64,000 bases of DNA from Flavobacterium geliluteum (GCF_017948595.1 NZ_JAGFBV010000027.1:1-64000), one strand, 5' to 3'; shown: positions 42,890-53,201, counted from the first letter of the stretch. Numbers and translations: made by a program. Notes: a model not told the origin generated them from the letters alone.

Positions 42890-42907
42890 TTTTAAACTAC
42901 TTTTTTC
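42880..42907 (+). terminator. Terminator overlapping the stop codon of the 30-aa gene
   Basis: AAAAAGTAGTTT (about 42881-42892) pairs with AAACTACTTTTT, with the stop codon TAG inside the 5' arm, then a T-rich tail. Confidence 0.8.
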
Positions 42908-43059
42908 TTTTTAAAAGTTCATTGAAATTGAAAAAAGATGAAAGAGTAAAGAAAATAGAAAATAGACGTAAAATCTATTCTCTTTGTTCTTTTCTCTGTT
43001 AATCTTCTTTTCACCGGGTTCAATACCTGTTAAAAATATTGTTTAATCCATCCTTACAA

Positions 43060-43136
43060 TTAGGCCTTAAGCTTTAAGCCATAAGCTTTACGCAATTTAT
43101 TTTGCCTATTGCCTATTGCCTACTGCCTACTGCTAG
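43060..43136. repeat. Microrepeat cluster: GC(T)TTAAGC words and four 7-bp GCCTAYT repeats
   Basis: GGCCTTAAGCTTTAAGCC-type words are followed by GCCTATT twice and GCCTACT twice in tandem at 43104-43131. This lies between the 30-aa gene and the RNase G gene. Confidence 0.7.
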
Positions 43137-43160
43137 AAAGTTCGGATAAAAATTTACAGT

Positions 43161-44705
43161 GTGAATAAAGAATTAATCATTAGATCTAGTTCTGAAGCCG
43201 TAGATTTTGCCTTATTAAAAGATGGAAAACTAATTGAATTGCACAAAGAAGAGGAGAAAAGCAACTTTCAGGTTGGTGATATTTTTATTGCCAAAATTAG
43301 AAAACCTGTTGCTGGACTTAACGCTGCTTTTGTAAATGTAGGCTTCGAAAAAGATGCTTTTTTACATTATCACGATTTAGGGCCTAACTTATCTTCCCAA
43401 CTGAAATTCATAAAACTTGTAAGCGCAGGTAAAATAAAAGATTTCTCCCTAAAAACCTTTCAGTTTGAAAAAGAGATTGACAAAGATGGCATCATTACTG
43501 ATATTTTAAGTGCCAATCAATCTGTTTTAGTACAAGTTGTAAAAGAACCTATATCTACCAAAGGTCCAAGGATAAGCGCTGAGCTTTCATTGGCAGGAAG
43601 ATTTATTGTTCTCGTTCCGTTTTCTGACCGTGTTTCTATTTCTCAAAAGATAGAAGACAAAAAGGAAAAGGATCGTCTAAAAAAACTTGTATTATCTATC
43701 AAACCAAAAGGATTTGGTGTTATTGTTCGTACAGTAGCCGAAGGCAAAAATACAGCCGAATTAGAAAAAGATTTGCAGAACCTGCTTGGCAGATGGACTG
43801 CAATGTGTAAAAAATTACCAACTGCTCATCATCCATCAAAAGTATTAGGAGAGCTTAATAGAGCTTCTTCGATATTAAGAGATGTGTTTAATGATACCTT
43901 TAGTGGTATCCAAATAGATGATGAAGAGTTGTACCATCAAACGAAGGAATATCTGCAAGAAATTGCACCTTCAAAACAATCAATTGTGAAGTTTTATCAA
44001 TCAAACGATACTCCAATTTTTGAGAAATACAATATAGAGAGACAAATCAAGACTTCCTTCGGGAGAACGGTTTCTATGAGCAAAGGCGCTTATCTTATTA
44101 TCGAACATACTGAAGCTTTGCACGTTATAGACGTGAACAGCGGAAATCGTTCTAATAAAGCGACCAATCAAGAAGATACCGCCATGGAAGTAAATATGAT
44201 TGCCGCAGCCGAAATTGCCAGACAATTGCGTTTGCGTGATATGGGCGGAATAATCGTAGTAGATTTTATCGATATGTCGAATCCTGAAAACAGGAAGGTT
44301 TTGTTCGAGTTCTTACGAGAAGAAATGAGCGATGATAAAGCCAAACACAAAATCTTACCGCCTAGTAAATTTGGCTTGGTTCAAATTACAAGACAGCGTG
44401 TAAGGCCAGAAGTAAATATTAAAACCAGAGAAGAAGATCCAAACAATGAACATGGCGAAATTGAAGCGCCAATTCAGATCATTGACAAAATTGCGCTGGA
44501 TTTAGAAAGAATTTTAAAAATCCACAAAAAAGTTGTGCTTAACACACATCCGTTTGTGGCTGCATACCTCAGTAAAGGTTTTCCATCATTACGTTCAAAA
44601 TGGTTTTTTGAGCATAAAAAATGGGTGAAAATCATACCTCGTGACGCTTACACGTACTTAGAATACCATTTCTACGATACAAAAGGAAATGCTATTTCAG
44701 AATAA
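43161..44705 (+). CDS. rng: Ribonuclease G (RNase E/G family)
   Basis: A 514-aa endoribonuclease for rRNA and mRNA processing. It has the S1-like N-terminal part (GDIFIAKIRKPVAGLNAAFVNVG), GRFIVLVPFSD, the catalytic metal-binding IHVIDVNSGN-like HVIDVNSGNRS and GGIIVVDFIDM, then GLVQITRQRVRPE. It lacks the long C-terminal scaffold of RNase E, so it is the RNase G type. It starts at GTG 43161. The zinc-link CPxC motif of RNase E is not seen. Confidence 0.92.
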   Translation: MNKELIIRSSSEAVDFALLKDGKLIELHKEEEKSNFQVGDIFIAKIRKPVAGLNAAFVNVGFEKDAFLHYHDLGPNLSSQLKFIKLVSAGKIKDFSLKTFQFEKEIDKDGIITDILSANQSVLVQVVKEPISTKGPRISAELSLAGRFIVLVPFSDRVSISQKIEDKKEKDRLKKLVLSIKPKGFGVIVRTVAEGKNTAELEKDLQNLLGRWTAMCKKLPTAHHPSKVLGELNRASSILRDVFNDTFSGIQIDDEELYHQTKEYLQEIAPSKQSIVKFYQSNDTPIFEKYNIERQIKTSFGRTVSMSKGAYLIIEHTEALHVIDVNSGNRSNKATNQEDTAMEVNMIAAAEIARQLRLRDMGGIIVVDFIDMSNPENRKVLFEFLREEMSDDKAKHKILPPSKFGLVQITRQRVRPEVNIKTREEDPNNEHGEIEAPIQIIDKIALDLERILKIHKKVVLNTHPFVAAYLSKGFPSLRSKWFFEHKKWVKIIPRDAYTYLEYHFYDTKGNAISE

Positions 44706-44708
44706 AAA

Positions 44709-44741
44709 GAAACCGCCTCTCGAAAGATTGGCGGTTTTTTT
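44709..44741 (+). terminator. Terminator after rng
   Basis: AAACCGCC (44710-44717) pairs perfectly with GGCGGTTT (44730-44737), followed by T residues. Confidence 0.88.
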
Positions 44742-44745
44742 ATGC

Positions 44746-44773
44746 GTCATTGCGAGGAACGAAGTAATCTCAC
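44746..44773. repeat. GCGAGGAACGAA repeat, single arm
   Basis: GTCATTGCGAGGAACGAAG then TAATCTCAC, matching the element at 30031-30044 and, in complement, 26200-26219. Confidence 0.75.
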
Positions 44774-44824
44774 TATCAAATTTTAGATTTTAGATTTTAG
44801 AATAATTGAAATTTAATTTTCTTC

Positions 44825-44914
44825 AGGAGCTATTTCCAGCTATTCGTTTCAATCTTTTATTTTTTTAAAGAAAAAAACAAAAGGATTTCCACTTCTATCT
44901 GGGCTAGGGCACTC
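44825..44914. repeat. Flavobacterial hairpin repeat, copy A
   Basis: AGGAGCTATTTCC, variable text, an AT-rich hairpin (ATCTTTTATTTTTTT with AAAAAAACAAAAGGAT), then TCTGGGCTAGGGCACT. The same order of blocks occurs at 53431-53517. Beyond these repeats and the terminator I see nothing in 44706-45007. Confidence 0.75.
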
Positions 44915-45007
44915 ATTTTCATAAGAATATTTTCTTCAAAATTAGAATTTATAATTTCAGAAATTTGGTATTTGGAATTTCAAAACTTTCGAATTTATTT
45001 TAACTCC

Positions 45008-47407
45008 CTATTCCCTAATAATTTCAATTTTCCTCCTAATTTCATTTCCATAAGCATCTACTACCGTTATATAATGTACTCCCGAAGTTGGTGTAATAGG
45101 CAATTCGTGAAAAGTTTTTGTCTTCGCTTTAAAAACATGATCAACATACCAGAACAATTCCTTATCTCTTTCAGAATAAGCCACTTTTAGAATCACAGGT
45201 TGCACCTCACTATTAAAATTCTTTGTCAAATAAATTTTGCTGTTGCTCTTTGGGTAAATAAAATCCATCGTTTTAGATTGAATTCCTTCGCAGCCTTCTT
45301 TAAAAGGAGGTAGAGGCAAGTACTCAATATGCTGACTTTTGTAATACCAAGCCATAACAGGCGGGAGTACAAACCAGTTTTTGGTCACAATATTGTCAAT
45401 GCTTTCGCAACTGCTATTGACCTGAAACCGTTCTGTTTTGTCCAGATGTACCATTTTATGATACGGACAAACTTTGGTAGATTTGCCCTTTTTCGGAACC
45501 CATTCCATGCTTTTAGGACAATCTTCTTTGGCCAAATAACCACTTAATTTGCAAACTTCTACTGCTTCCAGATCTTTATAAGGTGTTGCAAACCATCTTT
45601 GTCGGGGCAATACATTAAAAATATCAAACAAAATAGGCGCAGCACTTGTTACTCCAGTCAAAGTCGGACGGCCTTCGCCAGTGGCATTTCCAACCCAAAC
45701 ACCTACCACATATCGGGAATTTGTGCCAATAGCCCAAGCATCACGATTCCCAAAACTGGTTCCGGTTTTCCAGGCAATTTTTAGCGAACTGTCATAAAAT
45801 TTCCAGGCTTCGTCTCCTTCGGGCCTGTTGACCTGTTCCATGGCATTATACGTCAACCAGATCGAACCGGCACCCAGAATGTTTTTCTGATCACTTTCTG
45901 ATCCAAAATCAGGTTCAAAATCATTTTTATAATTCAGTTCTGTAAATTCTTTGGTACGGTATTTTCCTTGATTTCGATTAAAATAATTTACAGTTGAGGA
46001 CATGCTGGCGTATGTTCGACATAAATCCCACAAATTACTTTCGGCTCCTCCCAAAATAAGAGATAATCCGTAGTGATCTGGAGTTTTATTAATGTCTCTC
46101 AGTTTAAACTTTTGCAATTCTTCATAAAATTTATGTACTCCAAAATCCTGTAGCATCAACACAGCCGGAATATTTAGCGAACGTGACAACGCACGATGTG
46201 CAGGGACAGCACCATCAAAAGTCAAGTTGAAATTCTGTGGTGTATAACCCGCAATTTGTGTGGGAATATCAGCGACCAAAGTATTAGGCAATAATTCACC
46301 ATCATCCAGCATTGCGCCATACAACAAAGGTTTTAGAATACTTCCAGTACTTCTGGGAGCATCAATAATATCAACATCTTTTTGATGGTTGGCGTCTGTT
46401 GATGAATTCCCAACATAACTCATCACGTTCCGATTGGAAACGTCGATGACCAAAATAGCCAAATTGTGCACTTCGTTTTGTTTGTACTGGTTGTAATAAT
46501 ATTTTGCAATTTGGTTGACCCTATTTTGCAAGGCATATTCTACAGTGGTTTTTATGCGGGTTCCTTCTTCATTTTTGGCAACTCGTTGTAATAAATGAGG
46601 CGCAATTTGTGGCAAATCATAGGGTTTTTGCGGCAAAGGTTCGTCAATAGAAAGCTTGTAAGTTTGTTCGTCTATAACACCTTCCTGATGTAATTTTAAT
46701 AAAAGTCGGTTACGTTTCTTCAATAATTTAATCTGGTTTTTACCGGGATAAATTAAACTTGGCGCATTTGGTAAAACTGCCAAAGTAGCATTTTCGGCCC
46801 ACGACAACTGATTCGATTGTACGCCAAAATAACGCCATGAAGCCATTTCTAGTCCCACCACATTGCCGCCAAAAGGCGCATGGGCAGCATATAATTCCAA
46901 AATTTTATTTTTTGAATAACCTAATTCTAAGCGTGTTGCAAGTGTAATTTCGATTAATTTTTCAAAATAAGTTCTTCCTTTTCCCTTTCGAGACAATCGA
47001 ATCACTTGTTGGGTGATGGTACTTCCTCCTCGAACCACTTTTCCTGCTTTTCGGTTTTGCTTGATGGCGTTGACCATAGCCACCGGATTAAAACCAGGAT
47101 GTTTGTAGAAATATTCGTCTTCAAAATAGACAATACATTTTTTGAATTTGTCTGGGACACTATCCTGAGCCGGAAATCTCCATTGACCGTCACGAGCAAT
47201 TTTTGCGCCTAATAATTCGCCCTCTTTGCTTTCAATAACGGTAGAATATGGCTCTTGAAATATGGTTCGAGGTAGCGAAAAATAATAAACCAGTAACAGC
47301 ACAGCTGCAATTGCTGATTTTATTTTGTTCTTTTTTATCCAGTTAAAAATACGTTTTAAAACGGCTTGTAATTTGTTTTTCAAAGTAATTCGAAGGTTTT
47401 TTAGCAT
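45008..47407 (-). CDS. pbpC: Penicillin-binding protein 1C
   Basis: A bifunctional peptidoglycan glycosyltransferase/transpeptidase of 799 aa anchored by one N-terminal helix (about 31-46). It has the glycosyltransferase YFEDEYFYKHPGF and GGSTITQQVIR motifs. The transpeptidase active site shows SILK in STGSILKPLL, SLN in SRSLNIP and KTG in WKTGTSFGNRDAW, followed by the C-terminal BiPBP_C domain. It pairs with the alpha-2-macroglobulin gene upstream, the same pairing as pbpC and yfhM in Proteobacteria, suggesting coupled wall repair and protease trapping. Confidence 0.95.
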   Translation of the reverse strand: MLKNLRITLKNKLQAVLKRIFNWIKKNKIKSAIAAVLLLVYYFSLPRTIFQEPYSTVIESKEGELLGAKIARDGQWRFPAQDSVPDKFKKCIVYFEDEYFYKHPGFNPVAMVNAIKQNRKAGKVVRGGSTITQQVIRLSRKGKGRTYFEKLIEITLATRLELGYSKNKILELYAAHAPFGGNVVGLEMASWRYFGVQSNQLSWAENATLAVLPNAPSLIYPGKNQIKLLKKRNRLLLKLHQEGVIDEQTYKLSIDEPLPQKPYDLPQIAPHLLQRVAKNEEGTRIKTTVEYALQNRVNQIAKYYYNQYKQNEVHNLAILVIDVSNRNVMSYVGNSSTDANHQKDVDIIDAPRSTGSILKPLLYGAMLDDGELLPNTLVADIPTQIAGYTPQNFNLTFDGAVPAHRALSRSLNIPAVLMLQDFGVHKFYEELQKFKLRDINKTPDHYGLSLILGGAESNLWDLCRTYASMSSTVNYFNRNQGKYRTKEFTELNYKNDFEPDFGSESDQKNILGAGSIWLTYNAMEQVNRPEGDEAWKFYDSSLKIAWKTGTSFGNRDAWAIGTNSRYVVGVWVGNATGEGRPTLTGVTSAAPILFDIFNVLPRQRWFATPYKDLEAVEVCKLSGYLAKEDCPKSMEWVPKKGKSTKVCPYHKMVHLDKTERFQVNSSCESIDNIVTKNWFVLPPVMAWYYKSQHIEYLPLPPFKEGCEGIQSKTMDFIYPKSNSKIYLTKNFNSEVQPVILKVAYSERDKELFWYVDHVFKAKTKTFHELPITPTSGVHYITVVDAYGNEIRRKIEIIRE

Positions 47408-47493
47408 CCTAACAGGTTTCCAAAACCTGTTAGGGATTACTATTTTAGGGATAATTAATAAAAACTACTAACAGGTTTTTAAAACCTGTTAGT
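47408..47493. repeat. Two copies of the hairpin CTAACAGGTTTT...AAAACCTGTTAG
   Basis: Copy 1 is a perfect 12-bp stem (47408-47419 with 47423-47434). Copy 2 is a 13-bp stem (47467-47479 with 47481-47493). The same words recur 59 nt apart between the macroglobulin gene and pbpC. On the minus strand copy 2 is followed by TAGTTTTTATT, so it may terminate or attenuate transcription into pbpC. Confidence 0.8.
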
Positions 47494-47525
47494 ATAGACA
47501 AATAACCAGTAGTTTTTTTTAAATT

Positions 47526-50500
47526 TTACTTCACAACTTCGACCCAAAAACCTTTTGTTCGGGCTAAGAAAGTATTGTCATACATCGCTTCGCATTGCAA
47601 TCCAGGCAAATAATATTTTCCTAAATAGGAGGCGTTGAGTAAAATTTTGAAGGTTTTGGTTTCACCTGCTTTCATTCTAAAATAAAAATTAGTCCTGTCA
47701 TCTCGAATGTCGATATAATCGGCAATATTGTTGGTGGCATCGCCATAATCTGTAAAACGAGTATTAACAATTTCAAAGCCAGAAGGCAAAATTTGCGACA
47801 AGGCTACATTTTCTACATTTTCATTTCTTTGATTTCTAATCGTCACTTCGGCAATAAACTCAGTTCCCTGGCTAATTTTTGAAACATTGAGCGTAGCCCC
47901 TTTTCTGTTTTTGAATACTATGGCCGCCGAAACATCACTTTGTATTGCTTTTTCCTGACCAATTGGCAATATACCAGTGTTGAGTATGCGAACATACAGT
48001 GTATTCTTTTTATTGTTTTTTATCGTAAGGCTATTCGAACCTGTTGTAACGCTAAGATTACGGTCTGCAATTGTTTTTGCCGAAGAAATTGTTTCTCCTT
48101 TCCCATCTTTATTAAACTGAACTTCGATTCCTTTTGGGCCATTATTCAAAGCAAATTTAGACATGGCATACAAGCAATAAGCGGTAGTCTGAGTACTCAT
48201 CCACTGATTGCTCGCCATTTCTTTGGCTAATTTTGTTGCCATAACAAACGCTTTTTGTTTTTGCCCGAGCAACAACATGGTTTCGAGTGCCATGGCTCTG
48301 TTTCTTTCGCTTGAGCCATAATAGTAATAATTGTAATTGCTCGATTCGTTATCAATTTTAGTGTGTAGCAGTAGATTTTGTCCTGCCGATTTTTGTCCTG
48401 CCAAAACATAAGCAGCAGCTAAACGCAGCATACTTTCGTTCGAAATGCCCTTTGTCTCGCGCAATCTGTTCATAGAAGATAAGTCGGCGTTGCCTGATAA
48501 CGCCAAAGTATATAATCGGTACGATTGTGCCAGATCATTACCATATTTAGGTTCAAAGCGCCATTGTTTGGCTTCTCTTTTTTGATAAGAAACCCATTTC
48601 GATTTAAAGTTAATAGGCAAAACGTACCCTTTTTTCTCTGCTTCGATCAAAAAGTGTCCCGCATACGAACTACCCCAATCATCGGCTGTGGTGTTGCCCT
48701 GCCAATAGGATAATCCTCCATTTGCTAATTGAAAACTTCCCAATCTTGCAATGCCTGCAGTAATATTTTTTTGAATTAATTCTTTACGGTTCTGATTCAG
48801 ATCGGCCACATCATTTAAGTACAATTGCGGAAAAACAGAAGAAGTGGTTTGCTCTACACAACCGTGCGGGTATTGAATAAGATATTGCAATCTTCCGTTT
48901 AAATTGATCATCGGCATAGAAGAAACCTCTATTCTTGCTTTGTTGCTTCCTGAAATTCCAAACGTTTTCCACGAAATGGTCTTGGTGCCGTTAGGTCCCA
49001 AAATCACATCGGTAAAGGTATTCGTTACCGGATTTGGGTTCGTCATATCAATTTCAACATCATAAACCGACTTTTGACTTCCTGAGGTTGCAATAATTTG
49101 TACTTTCCCTATTCCCGTTGCAGAACCAACCACTAAATTAAAGTACGCCATTTTTTCATCAGGTTCTGTAAAGGTTAGTTTTTGAGTGGCGCTTCCTACT
49201 ACTTTTAATCCGTTATTGGTTTTGATTTGAATACTAACATTTTTGATGTTTTTTTCTGTCGCAAAAACCGTCACAGGAATGGTCACTTTCTCTGATGGCG
49301 AAATTTTTCTCGGCAATGAAGCCAAGACCATCAAAGGACTGCGAACAGGAGTTGCTTTTTCTACACTTCCGTAGGCGCTGGTTGCAGCATCACCAGCCAC
49401 GATCATAGTGCGAACAGAACCGATGTATTTTGGTAATTTTAATTGGTGTGTTTTAGTTGCCCCTTTTTCAAGTTTAAATGGCCCGTAATAAAGCACAACG
49501 GGTTTAAATCGATTGGCTTTTTTGGCTTTTCCGCCACCTAAATCCTGGTCACCACCAATACTGAAAATTTGATTTATTTTTCCGCCATAAGCACCAATAA
49601 CATCATCATAAATGTCCCAGGTTTTTACGCCCAAGGCTTCACGTACATAAAAACTATCCCAGGCATTGGGTGTTTTAAATCGTGTTAAGTCTAATAAACC
49701 TTCGTCTACTACGGCAATAGTATACGTCATTTCTTTGCCTGTTTTTTCGCCTACCTTAACGCTAAAGGTTTGTTCGGGTTTTAAGACATCAGGCATTGAG
49801 AGGGTAGGGGCCAAAATGGTATTTTTATCGATAACTTCAATCGGAACAATACCGTACATTCTTATAGGTGAGTCGTTTTTAGTGGAGGCATGTGGCTGTA
49901 AAAGTGTAATATTAAAGTACACATTTGGCGCCATTGCCGCCGTGATCGGAATCTCGATTTTAGTCTCTCCTTGAGTGGTTTTTGCCCAAAGTGTTTGCAC
50001 TACTTTAGAACCATTTTCTATCGAGATTAAAGCGCGTCCACCTTCGCTTGACGGGAAAGAGATCTGCGCTTTTTCGCCCACAGCATAATTTTTCTTATCT
50101 GTCGAAAAGATTAACATATTTGCCGTAGAAGCATCTCTGTTTCGTGTTTTTCCTGACCATATAGGCCAGTCGATGTTTACTGTCAAAGCAGTTGCATGAC
50201 CGCCTGTGTTATCAGAGGCTCTTATCAAATAGCGTCCCCATTCTTCATCGGTTAGAGAAAATGCAATGCTTCCTTTTCCGCTGGCATTGGTGTTTATGCG
50301 GTAGGTTTTGTACGATGTGGTAGCGTCAGACGAATTATAATTGGATAAATTATCGCTTGAAGCATCCCACCACCAGCGCCATTCGATTTTATAGACTTTT
50401 ACCTCTAGATTTTTGACAGCTTTTGGGTTTCCATTTTCATCCACCGTAACAATATCAAATCGGTTCATGGTTCTGGTTTCCAGCATTCCGTATTTATTAG

Positions 50501-53201
50501 GTTCAGGCGATTTGATCCCTACATACGTGTCGTAAGGCGAGTAAGTCGTCGAGATCACATCGGCACTAAAATCACCGCCTTCTTCATATACTTTTGTTAT
50601 AAAAGCAGCGCGCAACATTCCCGGAGCCTGTCCTTGTAATTCGGGGTTAATGGGTACAGCAGCCTTTCCATTTTCGTTTAATTTTCCAGAGAAGATATTA
50701 ATTTCTTCAGTACTAAATTGACGTACTTCATCATCAAAAGTATATTTCTCAAAGCCTTTAAAAGTAGTAGTTTGTTGCGAAAATTTCGCTTGCATTTCTA
50801 CATTCAAATTCTTAGCAATTGCTCCGTGAAGCCAAGTTACTTCAAGGTTGCTTGTGTTAGAATAGGAAGACGAAAGTGTTTTTCTTGAAAAGTTATTTTT
50901 TATTTTCAAACGATTCGGTTTGATCGTTTCAATTTTAATGCTTTTATAAAATTTGGCACCGCCCACGCTCACCATCGCCTCCCAGTTTCCGGTAGGCGCA
51001 TCAGCACTTGTTGGAACCGTAAAAGCATAATGATTTAAAGAGTTTATCTTTTGTACCGTTTGATACGTTATTTTTCCGTTCGGGTCTGTCAATCTAAATT
51101 TTATCGGATGCGCTTCGGGTAATTTATTCGAAGCATCATTCAAAATAAAAGACAAATACAAATTGTCTCCCGGGCGCCAAACGCCGCGTTCTCCGTACAA
51201 AAAGCCTTTTAATCCCTTTTGAAGCGTCTCACCGGCAACATCAAAATTACTGACTGACAAAGAAGTTCCGTCCTCTAGTTTTACATAAGTAGACTGATCG
51301 CCCAAAGTAACAATTGCAAAATAGGCAAATTTATCCAGCTGAAAAGAAGCAATTCCTTCGCTACTGGTCGTTCCGGTGGTTATTTTTTGTTGTTGAAACG
51401 TGTACAAATCTACTCTCGCGTTAGACACAGGTTCGGTTGTAACGATATTATTTACGGCAAACAAATACGATTTGTTTTCGCCTCTTTTGGCAATCACACC
51501 CAAATCGGTCGCCAGAATATTAGTGGCTATTTTTGCATTGTAAAAATAAGAACCCGAGCAAGGATCTTGACTTTCTCGCCATTCGTAATCATCATAATAG
51601 TAGTCGTCATAGGCGTTTCCGCTGTAATTCACATCATTTTCATCAACATCTTCTTCTTCCTCTTCTGATGATTCTTCTTCGGTTGTTTCGCATTTGTACA
51701 AAGAATATTTCTTCTTATAAACAAATTCTACTCTATAAATTGCGCCCGGTTCTGGCGTAATAATTTTGGATAAATCTAAAGCAAAAGTATTCCATTTGCC
51801 TAGATTGAGTAAGGTGTTTTCTTTTAAGTTGAGGGTTGTTTTGGCAATTGGCTGCGCGACCCTTTTAAGGTTTTGATTGCCATTCAATTCATTGTACTGA
51901 AGAAATTGTAGGATGTTATTTTTGTAAATTTTATACACTTTTACATCGACAGCACTCAAATTTACGGCTTCAAAATTTAGTTTTAAATTGTTAGAACTTG
52001 GTAAAATAGTACCGTTTTTTACAAATTTAATGTTAGGTTTTATTTGGTCAAACGAAATTTTCTGAGCAAAATTATTCTTTAGTTTTTGACCATCTTGACT
52101 TTCAATTCCCTGAAAAACTTCCAGCAATAATTCGCCCGATAAAATCTGGTCGGCAACGGTTGGTACTTCCTCGGCAGGAGGCGGCGGGGCAGTAACTTCA
52201 GCTTCTACTTCTACTGTTGCAGCACTATCAACTATGGCAGATGCAGAATCTACCACCGTAACAGCACTTTCTACTACTGTAACTGGAGCTTGGCGCACAG
52301 GAGTTTCGTTGCTAAAATAAACCTTCAAAACATTGCCTTGAGTCGAAAATTTTAAGTTATTGGCGTTTTCAAGCGAAACCAAACCTTTAAAATCTTGTCC
52401 TTTTTCCAAGGGCTCCGAAAAATTAATCAAAATAGATTGGTTGCTGTCTTCGGGCGTTTCAACAGTAATAATTTTAAATTCGTTTAAAGCCGAAACCGGA
52501 TAAATCGTTGTGCCTTTTCTATCAATATCAACATCATTGCCGTCATAGGCGATTTCTACTTCAGAAGGTGCAGAAAATCGTTGAATACTATCAATAATAA
52601 AATTAAATTCTTTGCCAGAACCAGCTGTTTTTTCAAACTTAATTTTCAGGTTATTTCCTTTCTGTTGCGCCGAAACCAATTGCTTAGCAGTTTCAATATC
52701 AATATTATCGGCTGTTTTAAGCACGCAATTCAGATATTGAAATTCCTTGCTGTACGATTGCACATCGGCAGTATTGATCACAAAATCCTGCTTGATCGTT
52801 TTAATGGTAAAATTAAATTTAGAAAGCGTTTCTTCTTTCTCTTTCGGTAGACTAATAAGTTTATCCAGGTTTAAAGTAACCTGATATTCTGTGCCAGGAT
52901 CCAGCTTTTTTTCGGGAATAAAAGCAATGGTATTACTCGAAAGCGCCACGACTTTTCCGTCTACACTTGGAGAAATATCAAACAAATCACTGTCTAAAAC
53001 CTGATTGGCCTTCCATTCTTTTTTATCAAAAGCCAAAACTACCCTAATATCGGATTCCGAGGAGACGATTCCCCCCGTAAAACTGACTATATACTCTTTA
53101 AATAATGAAAAATCGGAATTGAAATCTGCGGCTGACTTCTTATTACACGCTTGAAAAATAAAAAACATACAAAAAACGAGAAACAATCCTTTTGCTTTCA
53201 C
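47526..53201 (-). CDS. Bacterial alpha-2-macroglobulin lipoprotein with thioester
   Basis: A 1,891-aa periplasmic or surface lipoprotein (lipobox FIFQAC, Cys near 19). It has MG domains, a bait-like middle region and the thioester motif GCVEQ with C1448, followed by the alpha-helical thioester domain and a receptor-like C-terminal domain. Such proteins trap proteases by covalent attachment. It is longer than E. coli YfhM (1,653 aa). Two unusual linkers are seen: a Val/Ala/Pro-rich stretch near 300-345 and an acidic/Tyr run (ESSEEEEEDVDEND then DDYYYDDYE) near 510-545. It is followed by pbpC. Confidence 0.92.
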   Translation of the reverse strand: MKAKGLFLVFCMFFIFQACNKKSAADFNSDFSLFKEYIVSFTGGIVSSESDIRVVLAFDKKEWKANQVLDSDLFDISPSVDGKVVALSSNTIAFIPEKKLDPGTEYQVTLNLDKLISLPKEKEETLSKFNFTIKTIKQDFVINTADVQSYSKEFQYLNCVLKTADNIDIETAKQLVSAQQKGNNLKIKFEKTAGSGKEFNFIIDSIQRFSAPSEVEIAYDGNDVDIDRKGTTIYPVSALNEFKIITVETPEDSNQSILINFSEPLEKGQDFKGLVSLENANNLKFSTQGNVLKVYFSNETPVRQAPVTVVESAVTVVDSASAIVDSAATVEVEAEVTAPPPPAEEVPTVADQILSGELLLEVFQGIESQDGQKLKNNFAQKISFDQIKPNIKFVKNGTILPSSNNLKLNFEAVNLSAVDVKVYKIYKNNILQFLQYNELNGNQNLKRVAQPIAKTTLNLKENTLLNLGKWNTFALDLSKIITPEPGAIYRVEFVYKKKYSLYKCETTEEESSEEEEEDVDENDVNYSGNAYDDYYYDDYEWRESQDPCSGSYFYNAKIATNILATDLGVIAKRGENKSYLFAVNNIVTTEPVSNARVDLYTFQQQKITTGTTSSEGIASFQLDKFAYFAIVTLGDQSTYVKLEDGTSLSVSNFDVAGETLQKGLKGFLYGERGVWRPGDNLYLSFILNDASNKLPEAHPIKFRLTDPNGKITYQTVQKINSLNHYAFTVPTSADAPTGNWEAMVSVGGAKFYKSIKIETIKPNRLKIKNNFSRKTLSSSYSNTSNLEVTWLHGAIAKNLNVEMQAKFSQQTTTFKGFEKYTFDDEVRQFSTEEINIFSGKLNENGKAAVPINPELQGQAPGMLRAAFITKVYEEGGDFSADVISTTYSPYDTYVGIKSPEPNKYGMLETRTMNRFDIVTVDENGNPKAVKNLEVKVYKIEWRWWWDASSDNLSNYNSSDATTSYKTYRINTNASGKGSIAFSLTDEEWGRYLIRASDNTGGHATALTVNIDWPIWSGKTRNRDASTANMLIFSTDKKNYAVGEKAQISFPSSEGGRALISIENGSKVVQTLWAKTTQGETKIEIPITAAMAPNVYFNITLLQPHASTKNDSPIRMYGIVPIEVIDKNTILAPTLSMPDVLKPEQTFSVKVGEKTGKEMTYTIAVVDEGLLDLTRFKTPNAWDSFYVREALGVKTWDIYDDVIGAYGGKINQIFSIGGDQDLGGGKAKKANRFKPVVLYYGPFKLEKGATKTHQLKLPKYIGSVRTMIVAGDAATSAYGSVEKATPVRSPLMVLASLPRKISPSEKVTIPVTVFATEKNIKNVSIQIKTNNGLKVVGSATQKLTFTEPDEKMAYFNLVVGSATGIGKVQIIATSGSQKSVYDVEIDMTNPNPVTNTFTDVILGPNGTKTISWKTFGISGSNKARIEVSSMPMINLNGRLQYLIQYPHGCVEQTTSSVFPQLYLNDVADLNQNRKELIQKNITAGIARLGSFQLANGGLSYWQGNTTADDWGSSYAGHFLIEAEKKGYVLPINFKSKWVSYQKREAKQWRFEPKYGNDLAQSYRLYTLALSGNADLSSMNRLRETKGISNESMLRLAAAYVLAGQKSAGQNLLLHTKIDNESSNYNYYYYGSSERNRAMALETMLLLGQKQKAFVMATKLAKEMASNQWMSTQTTAYCLYAMSKFALNNGPKGIEVQFNKDGKGETISSAKTIADRNLSVTTGSNSLTIKNNKKNTLYVRILNTGILPIGQEKAIQSDVSAAIVFKNRKGATLNVSKISQGTEFIAEVTIRNQRNENVENVALSQILPSGFEIVNTRFTDYGDATNNIADYIDIRDDRTNFYFRMKAGETKTFKILLNASYLGKYYLPGLQCEAMYDNTFLARTKGFWVEVVK

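Noticed and set aside
49666..49974. 102-codon plus-strand frame inside the macroglobulin gene
   Set aside because: It is antisense to a well-supported coding sequence and shows no domain or promoter.
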